A stretch of DNA of 64,000 bases from JALYYC01 sp963795805 (GCA_963795805.1 CAWCIV010000003.1:1-64000), one strand, 5' to 3'; counted from the first letter of the stretch, positions 49,189-57,818 are shown. The notes: a model not told the origin generated them from the letters alone. Made by a program: numbers and translations.

Positions 49189-50358
49189 CTAATTGCCGGC
49201 GAGCTGAAGCAGGCCGCGATGACGGTCCAGCGCCTCGACCACGGCCTCGACGTCGGCGGCCGTGTTGTAGTAGTGGAGAGACACTCGCAGCGCCCCATCT
49301 CGGGTGGAACAGAGGATGCCTTCCCTGGCCAGTACCTCGACCAGCTTCGGCGCGTCGGTCGAGCCGATCATCACGAGGGGGCCTCGATCGGCAGGCTCCG
49401 CCGGCGTCCGCAGGTCAAGGCCGCGCTGCTGGATCGCCCCGATCAGCCGTCCGGCCAGGTCCTGGACGTGCGCCTGGATGCGCGCCAGCCCGACCTCCTC
49501 GATCAGCCGCAATGCGGCGAGCGAGGCATAAACGTTCGGGATCGGGGGCGACCCGGTCTCGAAGCGGCGGGCGCTTCCGGCGTACTCGAGGTGGTGCACG
49601 TCGTAGGCAAAGACGTTCTCCTGGCCGAACCAGCCGGAATCCGAGGGCGTCAAGCGCTCGATCAGCTCCTCGCGAACGTAGAGGAAGGCGACCCCGGGCG
49701 AGCCGAGCAGGTATTTCAGGGCACCGGTGGTCAGGAAGTCGAGATCCATCGCCCTGACGTCCATCGGCTGAGTCCCCATGCTCTGGTAGGCGTCGATCAG
49801 CAGCAGCGCGCCGCGCTCGTGCGCGAGCTCCGCCAGCGCACTCGGGTTGGTCTTGTAGCCATTCTTGTAGCAGACATGGGTGGTCGCCACGAGGGCAGTC
49901 TCGCCATCGACCGCCGCCTCGAAGGAGGTGAGCGGCAGCCGGCGCCCCTCGGCTTTGGCGAAGCTGACCTTCGCGCCTCGCCGCTCCTGCGCCATCCAGA
50001 TGTGGCCCATTGTCGGGAAGTCGAAATCGGTCGTCACCACGCCGCGTCGGTCCCGGTAGTCCATGGCGCTCGCCAGTGAGTTGAGCGCGGTCGACACCGA
50101 GAAGGTCACGGCCACCTCCGACGGCCGGGCATGGATCAGCCGGGCGAACTGTGCTCGCAGCTTTTCCATCTCGGAAACCCAGATCTCCCACGGGTTGCCG
50201 TGCGTGTGCCATGACTCCATGAACGCCTGCAGCGCCGCCTCGACCGGGCGCGACAGGGCGCCCTGCGAGCAGCTGCTCAGGTAAATCTTCTGATCGAAGA
50301 TGGGGAACTGGCGACGGAACGCCGCGACCTCCTCGGCCTGCGGCGAGCTTGTCGGCAC
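49189..50358 (-). CDS. Class V aminotransferase-like PLP enzyme
   Basis: A 389-residue fold-type I PLP enzyme of the cysteine-desulfurase/isopenicillin-epimerase/kynureninase superfamily. The PLP lysine is in TTGALKYLLGSPG, with LLIDAYQSMGTQP as the Asp-x-Ala/x-Gln strand. Long regions (SSCSQGALSRPVEAAL; HGNPWEIW) resemble kynureninase-like proteins, but the signature GCGYKYLNGGPG of kynU is absent. Its activity cannot be assigned. GTG at 50358 is six bases after TAGAAT. It is divergent from a class I aminotransferase with only 17 bp between the starts. Confidence 0.85.
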   Translation of the reverse strand: MPTSSPQAEEVAAFRRQFPIFDQKIYLSSCSQGALSRPVEAALQAFMESWHTHGNPWEIWVSEMEKLRAQFARLIHARPSEVAVTFSVSTALNSLASAMDYRDRRGVVTTDFDFPTMGHIWMAQERRGAKVSFAKAEGRRLPLTSFEAAVDGETALVATTHVCYKNGYKTNPSALAELAHERGALLLIDAYQSMGTQPMDVRAMDLDFLTTGALKYLLGSPGVAFLYVREELIERLTPSDSGWFGQENVFAYDVHHLEYAGSARRFETGSPPIPNVYASLAALRLIEEVGLARIQAHVQDLAGRLIGAIQQRGLDLRTPAEPADRGPLVMIGSTDAPKLVEVLAREGILCSTRDGALRVSLHYYNTAADVEAVVEALDRHRGLLQLAGN

Positions 50359-50370
50359 TCTGGCATTCTA
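50359..50370 (-). promoter_or_regulatory. Leaderless promoter -10 (TAGAAT-N6-GTG)
   Basis: TAGAAT on the minus strand precedes GCCAGA and the GTG at 50358. It occupies the 17-bp gap to the divergent gene. Confidence 0.6.
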
Positions 50371-50375
50371 GTGAC

Positions 50376-51548
50376 GTGCGCGAATTCGTCTCGCAGAAGT
50401 CCACGCGGTTCGGAGAATCGGTGATCCGGGAAATGACCAGGCTGTGCGTGGCTCAGCACGGCGCCGATTGCGTCAATCTCGCCCAGGGTTTTCCAGACTT
50501 CGCCGCCCCGGCGGCACTGAAAGAAGCAGCGATCGACGCCATCCGCGACGACTTCAATCAATACGCGACGACCTGGGGCGCCAAGGCGATGCGCGATGCG
50601 ATCGCCTTGAAGACCCGGCACTTTCGCTCGGTCGCGGTCGATCCGGAGACCGAGATCACGGTCTGCTGCGGCGTGACCGAGGCGATGCTGTCCACCATCC
50701 TCGCTCTCGTCGACCCGGGAGACGAGGTCATCATCTTCGAGCCCTTCTATGAGAATTACGGCCCCGATTGCATCCTCGCCGGCGCCACTCCGGTGGTCGT
50801 GCCGCTGACCCCGCCGGACTGGCACTTCGACCAGGACCAATTGCGGACGGCGTTCACGGCGCGGACCCGCGCGATCGTGATCAACACTCCGCACAACCCC
50901 ACCGGCAAGGTCTACACGCGCCAGGAGCTCGCATTCATCGCCGATCTCTGCCGGGAGTTCGACGTGCTCGCGATCACCGACGAGATCTACGAGCACCTGG
51001 TCTACCGCGGCGAGCACATCAGCATCGCGACGCTGGACGGCATGCGCGACCGGACGGTCACGATCAGCGGATTGTCCAAAACGTACAGCGTGACCGGCTG
51101 GCGGCTCGCCTATGCGATCGCACCACCGGCGATGACCAATGCCATCAGGAAGGTCCACGACTTCGTGACCGTGGGCGCGCCGCACCCGCTCCAGGTCGCG
51201 GCGGCGACGGCGCTGGCCTTCCCCGACCAGTACTACGTCGACCTGCTCAATGCCTACCGGGAGCGTCGGGACTTCACGCTCGAGATCCTCGACGGCTCCG
51301 GCTTCAAGAGCTATCCACCTGACGGTGCCTACTACGTGATGACCGATATCGGGGCCTTCAACGAAACGGACATTTCCCTCGCGCACCGGATGGTCCGTGA
51401 GATCGGGCTGGCGACGGTGCCCGGTAGCAGTTTTTACCTCGACCCGGCGCGGGGGCGCCAGCAGATCCGATTCTCCTTCCCCAAGAAGATGGAGACCCTC
51501 CGGCGTGCGGCGGAGCGGCTCAAGTCCCTTGAGGCGGCGACGCGCTGA
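50376..51548 (+). CDS. Class I/II aminotransferase (kynurenine/methionine aminotransferase-like)
   Basis: A 390-residue fold-type I aminotransferase. The PLP lysine is in ISGLSKTYSVTGWRLAY, the phosphate-cup and Asp strand are in LAITDEIYEHLVYRG, and INTPHNPTGKV is the conserved Asn motif. NLAQGFPDFAAP at the start is typical of the kynurenine aminotransferase / YbdL methionine aminotransferase group. With a kynurenine pathway in the window, transamination of kynurenine or a related aromatic amino acid is possible, but not shown. GTG at 50376 is favoured as the domain starts there. The zinc-ribbon gene follows with a one-base overlap. Confidence 0.9.
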   Translation: MREFVSQKSTRFGESVIREMTRLCVAQHGADCVNLAQGFPDFAAPAALKEAAIDAIRDDFNQYATTWGAKAMRDAIALKTRHFRSVAVDPETEITVCCGVTEAMLSTILALVDPGDEVIIFEPFYENYGPDCILAGATPVVVPLTPPDWHFDQDQLRTAFTARTRAIVINTPHNPTGKVYTRQELAFIADLCREFDVLAITDEIYEHLVYRGEHISIATLDGMRDRTVTISGLSKTYSVTGWRLAYAIAPPAMTNAIRKVHDFVTVGAPHPLQVAAATALAFPDQYYVDLLNAYRERRDFTLEILDGSGFKSYPPDGAYYVMTDIGAFNETDISLAHRMVREIGLATVPGSSFYLDPARGRQQIRFSFPKKMETLRRAAERLKSLEAATR

Positions 51549-51874
51549 TGTTCCTCGCCTGCCCCAATCGCTGTGCGGGCGACCGGTTCGAGCTCTGGAA
51601 TGCGTCCGTCTACGTCGACACCCGGGGCCGCTACCTCGACTACGCGGTGATCGACGCACCCCTCTACCGCTGTGCGGAGTGTGCCAGTCCCGCCGTCGAC
51701 CTGGGCGAGGTGGCGGGCGAGATCGCCGAGCAGCGGGAGAGCCGTGAAAATCCACAGCGCGAGTACGCCTGCCCGAGCTGCGAGGCGCTCTTCAGCGCCC
51801 CAGCCGCGGAGACGCTGATCGTGTGTCCGAGCTGCGGGCAGACCTTCCCGGTCAGCGCGACCGACGAGAACTGA
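51548..51874 (+). CDS. Zinc-ribbon protein, 108 aa
   Basis: A small protein with three pairs of cysteines: FLACPNRC near the start, LYRCAECASP near residue 40, and YACPSC...IVCPSCGQ in the last third, the last forming a classic four-cysteine zinc ribbon. The N-terminal half (FELWNASVYVDTRGRYLDY) is beta-rich. No family is recognised. It is coupled to the aminotransferase by a one-base stop/start overlap, and its last 23 nt overlap the 3' end of the opposing sirtuin gene. Confidence 0.75.
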   Translation: MFLACPNRCAGDRFELWNASVYVDTRGRYLDYAVIDAPLYRCAECASPAVDLGEVAGEIAEQRESRENPQREYACPSCEALFSAPAAETLIVCPSCGQTFPVSATDEN

Positions 51875-52622
51875 TCGCCACACGCCGGGCGATCTCTGGA
51901 AGCACCTCGCCGGCCTTTCCATGAATCACGACCCGCGCCACCTCGTCGAGTGGGGTCGGTTCGGCGTTGACGATGCAGAGGTCCGCGCCACGCTGAAGAG
52001 CCAGGCGCGGAATTCCAGCGGCTGGGTACACCTGCATGGAGCTACCAATCACGAGCACGAGATCGGTCCGCCGCGCCACGTCACGCGCATGATCGAGCGC
52101 CTCCACCGGAAGCGGCTCCCCGAACAGGACCACCGTGGGCTTCAGGAATCGACCGCCACAGGAGGGACAGGGCGGTGGACAGCTCCGACGGTTGATCGAA
52201 TCGACCTCGGCGCGGGGGAACCGCGCGTCGCAGTCGAGGCAGACCACGGCCATCGACGACCCGTGCAGCTCGATCACGTCACGGGTCCCCGCCTTCTGGT
52301 GTAGTCCGTCCGTGTTCTGCGTGATGATCGGGCCAAGCCGGCCATCACGCTGCAAGTCCGCCAGGGCGCGGTGGGCAGGGTTCGGTTCGGCATCCGCTCG
52401 TCGATGGTTCAGGCTGTAGGTCCAGTACTGGGCCGGATCACGCCGAAAGGTCTCGATGTGGGCCACGATGTACGGGTCGAACTTGGTCCAGAGCCCGCCC
52501 TCGCCCCGAAAATGCGGGATGCCGCTCTCCACCGAAACGCCCGCGCCGGTGAAGGCGATCGCCGAACTGGCGCGTTCCAGCAGATGCGCCGCCCGGTCGA
52601 TCGCATCGGCCGCGACCATCAC
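51852..52622 (-). CDS. Sir2-family NAD-dependent protein deacylase
   Basis: A 256-residue sirtuin. FTGAGVSVESGIPHFRG is the NAD-binding motif, ITQNTDGLH and the catalytic histidine in IELHGSS follow, and a CxxC-x(about 20)-CxxC zinc module (VCLDCD; CPSCGG) is complete. VIGSSMQVYPAAGIPR and VNAEPTPLD are the remaining NAD contacts. It removes acyl groups from protein lysines. Its start overlaps the end of the Mca-like gene by four bases, the last gene of the etfBA operon, so control of the ETF-linked pathway by deacylation is conceivable. Confidence 0.93.
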   Translation of the reverse strand: MMVAADAIDRAAHLLERASSAIAFTGAGVSVESGIPHFRGEGGLWTKFDPYIVAHIETFRRDPAQYWTYSLNHRRADAEPNPAHRALADLQRDGRLGPIITQNTDGLHQKAGTRDVIELHGSSMAVVCLDCDARFPRAEVDSINRRSCPPPCPSCGGRFLKPTVVLFGEPLPVEALDHARDVARRTDLVLVIGSSMQVYPAAGIPRLALQRGADLCIVNAEPTPLDEVARVVIHGKAGEVLPEIARRVAISSRRSR

Positions 52623-53473
52623 CGAAGTCCGGCGAAGAGGTCATCCTCCGGCACGGGCGCGTCGACACTCGAGCGCACCCGCTCATACGCCTCACGCGAC
52701 CAGGCGTCGGGGCCGAGCACATGCCGAATCTTCATGAACCAGCTGTCCGGCGGGATCTGGGTCTTGTGCGCCTGCATCGCTCGAACCTTGATCTCGATGT
52801 ACGGCCTGACGTCGAGCCAGGTGGTCACCCGGTCATCGTCGACCGCAAACGGCGGCGGCTCGCCGTCGTCGCCCCATCGGTTCTCGACCCCGGCCTTTCG
52901 CATCGCCTCGGCCATCTGCCTGCCGACGGACTTTGGAAAGGCGGTGTAGTAGAGCTTGCTCGGCCGGAACGGCTCCCCGCCGGGAAAGCGCTTGACGTCG
53001 CTGGCGTAGAAAAATGCCATGGCGGCGACCCGATGCGTCTTGATGTGGTCGGGATGCCCGTAGCCGCCGAACTCGTTTTCGGTCGCGATCACCTGCGGCC
53101 GTACCCGTCGGATCACCTGGATCAGCCGCCCGATGGCTTCCTCTTCGTCCGCTTGCCAGAAGGTCCCTGGTTCGCGGTTTCGTGGCAGCCCGGCCATCCC
53201 CGAGTCCTCGTAGTCGAGGAAGACGAGCTCCTTGACTCCCATGATCCTGCATGCCTCGCGCAGCTCCGCCTCGCGGATGCTCGCCAGCCGGGGAGCCGCC
53301 TCGATCGGATCGAGATCCTTGTCGAGGATCTCGCCGACCTCGCCTCGCGTCGCCGTCACGAGCGTCGTCTGAACTCCTTCGGCACTGTAGCGGGCGAGCG
53401 TGCCACCCATCGTGATGGCTTCGTCATCCGGATGCGGTTTGACCGCCAGAAGGCTGAGGGGGCCGCCGCTCAT
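52619..53473 (-). CDS. PIG-L family deacetylase, Mca-like (thiol-conjugate amidase)
   Basis: A 284-residue LmbE-like metal hydrolase. The zinc site is VKPHPDDEAI (His-Pro-Asp-Asp) with GGYGHPDH as the second motif. FLDYEDSGMAG and THKTQIPPDSWFMKI resemble mycothiol S-conjugate amidase (Mca) and MshB of Actinobacteria. Mca cleaves mycothiol conjugates during detoxification. No other mycothiol genes are in the window, so the thiol partner is unknown. Its start overlaps etfA by four bases. Confidence 0.87.
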   Translation of the reverse strand: MSGGPLSLLAVKPHPDDEAITMGGTLARYSAEGVQTTLVTATRGEVGEILDKDLDPIEAAPRLASIREAELREACRIMGVKELVFLDYEDSGMAGLPRNREPGTFWQADEEEAIGRLIQVIRRVRPQVIATENEFGGYGHPDHIKTHRVAAMAFFYASDVKRFPGGEPFRPSKLYYTAFPKSVGRQMAEAMRKAGVENRWGDDGEPPPFAVDDDRVTTWLDVRPYIEIKVRAMQAHKTQIPPDSWFMKIRHVLGPDAWSREAYERVRSSVDAPVPEDDLFAGLR

Positions 53474-54432
53474 TTCCGCTTTCGGGCCCTGACTTCCTCG
53501 ATCAATTGCGGAATGACCTTGTGCACATCGCCAATGATGCCAAGGTCAGCCAGCTTGAAGATGGGCGCCTCGGGGTCCTTGTTGATCGCGATGATCGTCC
53601 TGGCGCCCTTCATGCCGACGGTGTGCTGCATCGCGCCCGAGATCCCCACCGCGATGTAGACGGTCGGCTTGACGGTCTTGCCGGTCTGCCCGATCTGCAT
53701 CGCGTAGGGCTTCCATCCCGCGTCGACCACGGCGCGGCTCGCGCCCACTGCCGCGCCGAGCTCGGCCGCCAGCTCGTCGAGCATCGCGAAGTGTTCCGGC
53801 GCCCCGAGCCCTCGACCGCCACTGACGATCACCGGGGCATCCTCCAGACGCGGACCGGCTGCCTGCTCTTTTAAGCGGCGGAGAATCCGCGCCGCGGGTT
53901 TCGCCGTGTCGACCGGGTCCTTCAAGGTCTGCACCTCCGCGCCTCCGCCGGTCGCGCGTTCGACCGTGAATGCCTTGGGCCGGACGAGCACCAGGACGGG
54001 CGGCGCGGCTTTCGCGACCGTCGTCACCAGCAGGCTGCCGCCGAAGACCGGGGCAATCACCGCCAACGCGCCATCCGTGCGCTCGAGCCCGGTGGCGTTC
54101 GCGATCAGGGCGGCGCCGAGCTTCGCACTCAGGCGGGACGCGATATCTCGCCCGTCGTACGTCATCCCGAAAAGGACCGCCTCCGGATTGTGTTTGGCGA
54201 TCAAGGCCGCCAAAAGATCAACCGTTGGGGACGCCAGGACGTCTCGAAAGGCGGGATCCTCGTGAACATAGACCTTTTTTGCCCCGTGCGCGCCCAGAAC
54301 CTCGGCCGCCTTCGACGCGCCTGGACCGACGGCAATCGCCTCGACGTCGCCCAGGTCGCGGGCCTTCGTCAGCAGCTCGAGCACGACGGAGCGAGGAACG
54401 CCGTCGACCGTCTCCGCGTACACCCAGATCAT
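53470..54432 (-). CDS. etfA: Electron transfer flavoprotein alpha subunit
   Basis: A 320-residue ETF-alpha. The C-terminal FAD domain has VSGGRGLGAPEHF, KPYAMQIGQTGKTVKPTVYIAVGISGAMQHTVGM, and IIAINKDPEAPIFKLADLGIIGD, all family signatures. The ATG at 54432 gives MIWVYAETVDG, the normal start; a GTG fifteen bases earlier is possible. With EtfB it carries electrons from acyl-CoA dehydrogenases to the respiratory chain. It lies 28 nt downstream of etfB. Confidence 0.95.
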   Translation of the reverse strand: MIWVYAETVDGVPRSVVLELLTKARDLGDVEAIAVGPGASKAAEVLGAHGAKKVYVHEDPAFRDVLASPTVDLLAALIAKHNPEAVLFGMTYDGRDIASRLSAKLGAALIANATGLERTDGALAVIAPVFGGSLLVTTVAKAAPPVLVLVRPKAFTVERATGGGAEVQTLKDPVDTAKPAARILRRLKEQAAGPRLEDAPVIVSGGRGLGAPEHFAMLDELAAELGAAVGASRAVVDAGWKPYAMQIGQTGKTVKPTVYIAVGISGAMQHTVGMKGARTIIAINKDPEAPIFKLADLGIIGDVHKVIPQLIEEVRARKRK

Positions 54433-54460
54433 GCGGGAACCCCGCAACCCCGACCGATCA

Positions 54461-55237
54461 TCAGATGACCTTCAATTCGGCGAGATAGTCCGCCACCCGT
54501 TTGGCGCCCTCGCCCTTGTCCTCGATCACCTGGCCCGCCTTGCGGGCTTCGGCCGGCGTCACCTGCACGACCTCCTGGGTCAGCGCGCCCTTGCCAGCCT
54601 GACCCGTTAGGCCCAGGTCTTCGATCGAGACCTGCTTGACCTCTTTGTTCTTGGCTTGCATGATCCCGCGCAGCGACGGATAGCGCGCCTCGTTGATGCC
54701 ACCCGTGACCGTGACGACCGCCGGCAGGGACGACTCCACCACGTCATAACCGTCGTCCGTCTGCCGGTCGATCACGATCTTTCCTTCAGTGACCTCGATC
54801 TTTTTCGCGAAGCTCACCAGGGGCATCGAGAGCAGCTCGGCGAGCTGGCCGGGCACGGCGCCCGAGTACCCATCGGTACTTTCCGTTCCGCAAAGGATCA
54901 GGTCGTAGGACTGGCCCTTGATCGCCCCGGCAAGCGCCCGGGCGGTGCTGAGCGCATCCGAGTTCTCCAGCGCCGGATCCGTGATCAGGATGCCTTTGGT
55001 GCCGCCCATCGAGAGCGCCTTTCGAATCGCGTCGAGGGCTTTCGGCGGACCCATCGAGATCACCGTGACTTCACCGCCGGCTTGCTCGACGATCTGAAGG
55101 CCGGCCTCGACGGCATGCTCATCGCCCGGATCGAGCACCAGGTCGACGCCCTCGCGGACGAGACGGTGGGTCGCCGGATCGAGCTTGCCGGGGACGTTTT
55201 GGTCCGGGATCTGTTTGACGCAGACGAGGATGTTCAT
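54461..55237 (-). CDS. etfB: Electron transfer flavoprotein beta subunit
   Basis: A 258-residue ETF-beta. MNILVCVKQIPD is the family start, VISMGPPKALDAIRKALSMG and LILCGTESTDGYSGAVPGQLAE hold the AMP-binding region, and SLPAVVTVTGGINEARYPSLRGIMQAK is the signature that docks acyl-CoA dehydrogenases. ATG 55237 follows a GC palindrome GGAGGCGGCCTCC. The 54-aa basic-protein gene lies 56 nt upstream on the same strand. Confidence 0.95.
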   Translation of the reverse strand: MNILVCVKQIPDQNVPGKLDPATHRLVREGVDLVLDPGDEHAVEAGLQIVEQAGGEVTVISMGPPKALDAIRKALSMGGTKGILITDPALENSDALSTARALAGAIKGQSYDLILCGTESTDGYSGAVPGQLAELLSMPLVSFAKKIEVTEGKIVIDRQTDDGYDVVESSLPAVVTVTGGINEARYPSLRGIMQAKNKEVKQVSIEDLGLTGQAGKGALTQEVVQVTPAEARKAGQVIEDKGEGAKRVADYLAELKVI

Positions 55238-55293
55238 CGGAGGCCGCCTCCATTATGCGCAATGGATTTTGGCGGCCTCCGCCGCACGATCCT

Positions 55294-55458
55294 TTATCGG
55301 CTGAAGCGCGAGCCGCCGAAACGCCGGTAGAGGGGGCGATAGAGCAGCCGACCGCGCCAGGTCCGACCCAGCAGGTGATCGACGTCGCGACGCCGGATCG
55401 CCTGGAGCAACTGCAAGACCTTCTTGAGCCGGTAGAGCCGCCATGCGAACAGAATCAC
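55294..55458 (-). CDS. Basic small protein, 54 aa
   Basis: A strongly basic, aromatic-rich peptide starting MILFAWRLYRLKKVLQLLQA and ending LYRRFGGSRFSR, with WRGRLLYRPLYRRFGG as the tail. A near-consensus Shine-Dalgarno GGGAGG lies six bases before the GTG at 55458, the best argument that it is real. The N-terminal hydrophobic stretch could be a membrane anchor. It is co-directional with etfB, 56 nt downstream. No family is recognised. Confidence 0.6.
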   Translation of the reverse strand: MILFAWRLYRLKKVLQLLQAIRRRDVDHLLGRTWRGRLLYRPLYRRFGGSRFSR

Positions 55459-55548
55459 TTTTGTCCTCCCTGGCCGGCCGCTCGCTGGCGCCGACCATTG
55501 CGTTTTTACCCGGGGCAACGGTCTGGTAATCCAATCGAACAAATGTTC

Positions 55549-55560
55549 TATGCTGTTGGG
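55549..55560 (+). promoter_or_regulatory. Leaderless promoter -10 (TATGCT-N6-ATG) deciding radical SAM start
   Basis: TATGCT is followed by GTTGGG and ATG at 55561. It favours this start over longer in-frame readings that extend to 55255. Confidence 0.6.
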
Positions 55561-56457
55561 ATGCCCCGGACCGAGTATTTCGAGATCGTCGCGAAGTCGG
55601 CCTTGAACCGGGTGCAGCACATGGGGTTCGACTGGTCGCTCAACCCTTACCAGGGATGCTTCCACAGCTGCGTCTATTGCTTTGCCCGCGCCCACGCCAA
55701 GCTCGCGGATCGCGATCCGGGTGAGGGGTTCTCCTCCCGCATCGGCATCAAGGTCAACGTCGCCGACCTGCTCCGCCGGGAGCTCGGCAGCCCGCGCTGG
55801 AAGCGGGAAAAGGTCGCCTTCGGGACGGCGACCGATCCTTATCAGCCGATCGAAGGCTCAACCTGCTTGACTCGCCATTGCCTCGAGGCGCTCCGCGACT
55901 TCCGGACGCCGGTCGGGCTGATCACGAAGGGCACCATGGTGATCCGCGACATCGATGTCCTGGTCGAGCTCGCCCAGCGTGCCAGCACGACCGTCTGCTT
56001 CAGTGTCCCGACCATCGACGACTCGGTCTGGGCGAAAACCGAACCGGGCACCCCGCCGCCCCGCAAGCGGCTCCGGGTGATGAAGGCCCTGGTCGACGCC
56101 GGGATCGAGGCGGGTGTCGGGATGGCGCCCATCCTGCCGGGGTTGAGCGATTCGCCGGCCCAGCTCGAGGCGACGGTAGCGGCGGCCGCGGATGCGGGCG
56201 CGTGTTTTGTCTGGGCGAATATCGTCTACCTCAAGCCGGGCACCAAGGAGCACTTCCTGGAGTTCCTGCAGCGGGAATATCCACACCTGGTCCCGCGCTA
56301 CCGGGAGCTCTACCCAGGCGCGTACGCGCCGGCCGCGGCGAAGGCTCCGGTGGCGGATGCGGTCGCTCGGCTGAAGCGGCGCTACCAGGTGGTGGACCGC
56401 CGCCGGTTCAAGGCGCAACCCCCACCGCCACCGGTTCAGCTCGGGCTACTCGGCTAG
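55561..56457 (+). CDS. Radical SAM protein, SPL/Rv2578c-like
   Basis: A 298-residue radical SAM enzyme. The cluster motif is GCFHSCVYCFAR (CxxxCxxC) near residue 33-44, preceded by FDWSLNPYQGC. FGTATDPYQPIEG and GVGMAPILPGLSD are the later barrel motifs. The family is often labelled spore-photoproduct-lyase-like or Rv2578c-like; its reaction is unknown in most bacteria. The C-terminus (KRRYQVVDRRRFKAQPPPPPVQLGLLG) is basic then proline-rich. Upstream sequence to 55255 is open in frame but is antisense to the 54-aa gene and not believed. Confidence 0.88.
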   Translation: MPRTEYFEIVAKSALNRVQHMGFDWSLNPYQGCFHSCVYCFARAHAKLADRDPGEGFSSRIGIKVNVADLLRRELGSPRWKREKVAFGTATDPYQPIEGSTCLTRHCLEALRDFRTPVGLITKGTMVIRDIDVLVELAQRASTTVCFSVPTIDDSVWAKTEPGTPPPRKRLRVMKALVDAGIEAGVGMAPILPGLSDSPAQLEATVAAAADAGACFVWANIVYLKPGTKEHFLEFLQREYPHLVPRYRELYPGAYAPAAAKAPVADAVARLKRRYQVVDRRRFKAQPPPPPVQLGLLG

Positions 56458-56465
56458 ACCCGTAT

Positions 56466-56502
56466 TTGACAGGGCCGCGCCAGTGTTCTACCGTAGCCGC
56501 GA
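56466..56502 (+). promoter_or_regulatory. Promoter TTGACA-N17-TACCGT ahead of zinc-ribbon gene
   Basis: A perfect -35 TTGACA (56466-56471) is 17 bases from TACCGT (56489-56494), which lies eight bases before GTG 56503. The leader would be very short or absent. Confidence 0.65.
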
Positions 56503-56823
56503 GTGCTCCGCTGGCTGACCCGGCTGTTCAAGCAACAGGTCGAGGCTGAGGCCGCCCCAGGGATCGCACCAGCGCCGGACGCGCCACCTGAGGCGAACTC
56601 TCCCTCCACCGCGAGCGAAGCCGCCGTCGCCGTGGCGGTTGCCGAAGCCCCGCCCGTCGAGATCGGCGTGGTCGAGGTCCCGGTTCGGGAACCGGAGCCG
56701 AAGGAAACCTGCCCGACCTGCGGCCGCACGAGCGTCTTCGCCGGTCCACCCGGCCAGCGGTTCTGCACGTACTGCGCCCTCCGCGACGAACTCTTCGAGA
56801 GCCGCGCCGCCGCCCAGGAATAG
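56503..56823 (+). CDS. Zinc-ribbon protein with Pro/Ala-rich linker, 106 aa
   Basis: The protein begins with a basic amphipathic helix (LRWLTRLFKQQ), has a long Ala/Pro/Glu-rich disordered middle, and ends with a four-cysteine zinc ribbon, ETCPTCGRTS...FCTYCALRDELF. It may be peripheral to the membrane or a nucleic-acid-binding adapter. No family is recognised. It precedes the MBL-fold nuclease by 14 nt, so the two may be co-transcribed from the consensus promoter upstream. Confidence 0.7.
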   Translation: MLRWLTRLFKQQVEAEAAPGIAPAPDAPPEANSPSTASEAAVAVAVAEAPPVEIGVVEVPVREPEPKETCPTCGRTSVFAGPPGQRFCTYCALRDELFESRAAAQE

Positions 56824-56837
56824 CCCGGCTTGATCGG

Positions 56838-57818
56838 TTGATCAGCCACCCGATCCTCTGGGAAAGCGGCGTTTACCTGCCCGAGCAGCGCCTCTGGCTG
56901 GATCCCAGGCGACCGAAGCCTCGGGCGGTCATCAGCCACGCGCACAGCGACCACGTGGCGGCGCACCCCATCGCCTTCGCGACTCCGGCCACGAGGCGCC
57001 TCGTCACCCATCGCGCCCGTCTCACCGTGCCGGCGATCGAGCCCATCGCCTATGGGCAAACCCGGGATCTCGATACCTGCCGGCTGACCTTCTACCCGGC
57101 CGGCCACGTGCTGGGCTCGGCCCAGACCCTGGTGGAAACCGATTTCGGCCGCGTCCTTTACACCGGAGATCTCAAGACTCGCGCCGGCTTCACGAGCGAC
57201 GCGGCCACGGCGATCCCCGCTGACGTGCTCGTGATCGAAAGCACCTTTGGCAAGCCGCACTACCGTTTTCCGGATACAGCCGAGGTCCTGGCATCCGTCG
57301 TTGCCTGGTGTCGTTCAACGCTCGATGCCGGTGCTACCCCGGTCTTGCTGGGCTACTCGCTGGGCAAAGGGCAGGAAATCCTCTCGGCGCTCACGCTCGG
57401 AGGCTTCGACCTGATGCTGCACCCGAGCCTTTTTTCGGTGACCGACGTCTACCGCGAACTGGGTTGCGCCTTTCCGTCGTACCGGCAGCTCGGCGAGGTT
57501 GTCGCGGGGCGAACGGTGATCGTCGCACCACCGTCAGTGGGTCGTCACTGGCTTCCGCACGCTGGAGGACCGTTCAAAACCGCCGCACTCACCGGTTGGG
57601 CAATGGATCGGAGCCTCAAAACGCGCCTCGATGTCGATGCGGTGTTTCCCCTGTCAGACCACGCCGACTTCGAAGAACTGTGCCGCTATGCCGAACAGGT
57701 GGGCGCCGCGATGACCTACACGGTCCTGGGATTTGACGAAGAGCTCGCGATGCATTTGCGGCGCCGCGGAATCCGGGCCAAGGCCCTGGGCGGGGTCGAT
57801 CAACTCCGACTTTTCTGA
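56838..57818 (+). CDS. MBL-fold exonuclease/RNA-processing-like protein
   Basis: A 326-residue metallo-beta-lactamase-fold protein. The HxHxDH motif is SHAHSDHVAAH near residue 34-44, followed by YPAGHVLGSAQTLVE, VLYTGDLKT and VIESTFGKPHY, in the order of the CPSF-like/ligase-associated exonuclease family. LSDHADFEEL is a later metal histidine. Homologues are annotated as DNA-ligase-associated exonuclease or mRNA 3'-end processing factor; here no ligase or helicase lies adjacent. TTG at 56838 is the likely start. Confidence 0.85.
   Translation: MISHPILWESGVYLPEQRLWLDPRRPKPRAVISHAHSDHVAAHPIAFATPATRRLVTHRARLTVPAIEPIAYGQTRDLDTCRLTFYPAGHVLGSAQTLVETDFGRVLYTGDLKTRAGFTSDAATAIPADVLVIESTFGKPHYRFPDTAEVLASVVAWCRSTLDAGATPVLLGYSLGKGQEILSALTLGGFDLMLHPSLFSVTDVYRELGCAFPSYRQLGEVVAGRTVIVAPPSVGRHWLPHAGGPFKTAALTGWAMDRSLKTRLDVDAVFPLSDHADFEELCRYAEQVGAAMTYTVLGFDEELAMHLRRRGIRAKALGGVDQLRLF

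Noticed and set aside
55255..55560. Upstream extension of the radical SAM protein
   Set aside because: TATGCT six bases before ATG 55561 and the domain start favour the short form; the extension is antisense to the 54-aa gene.
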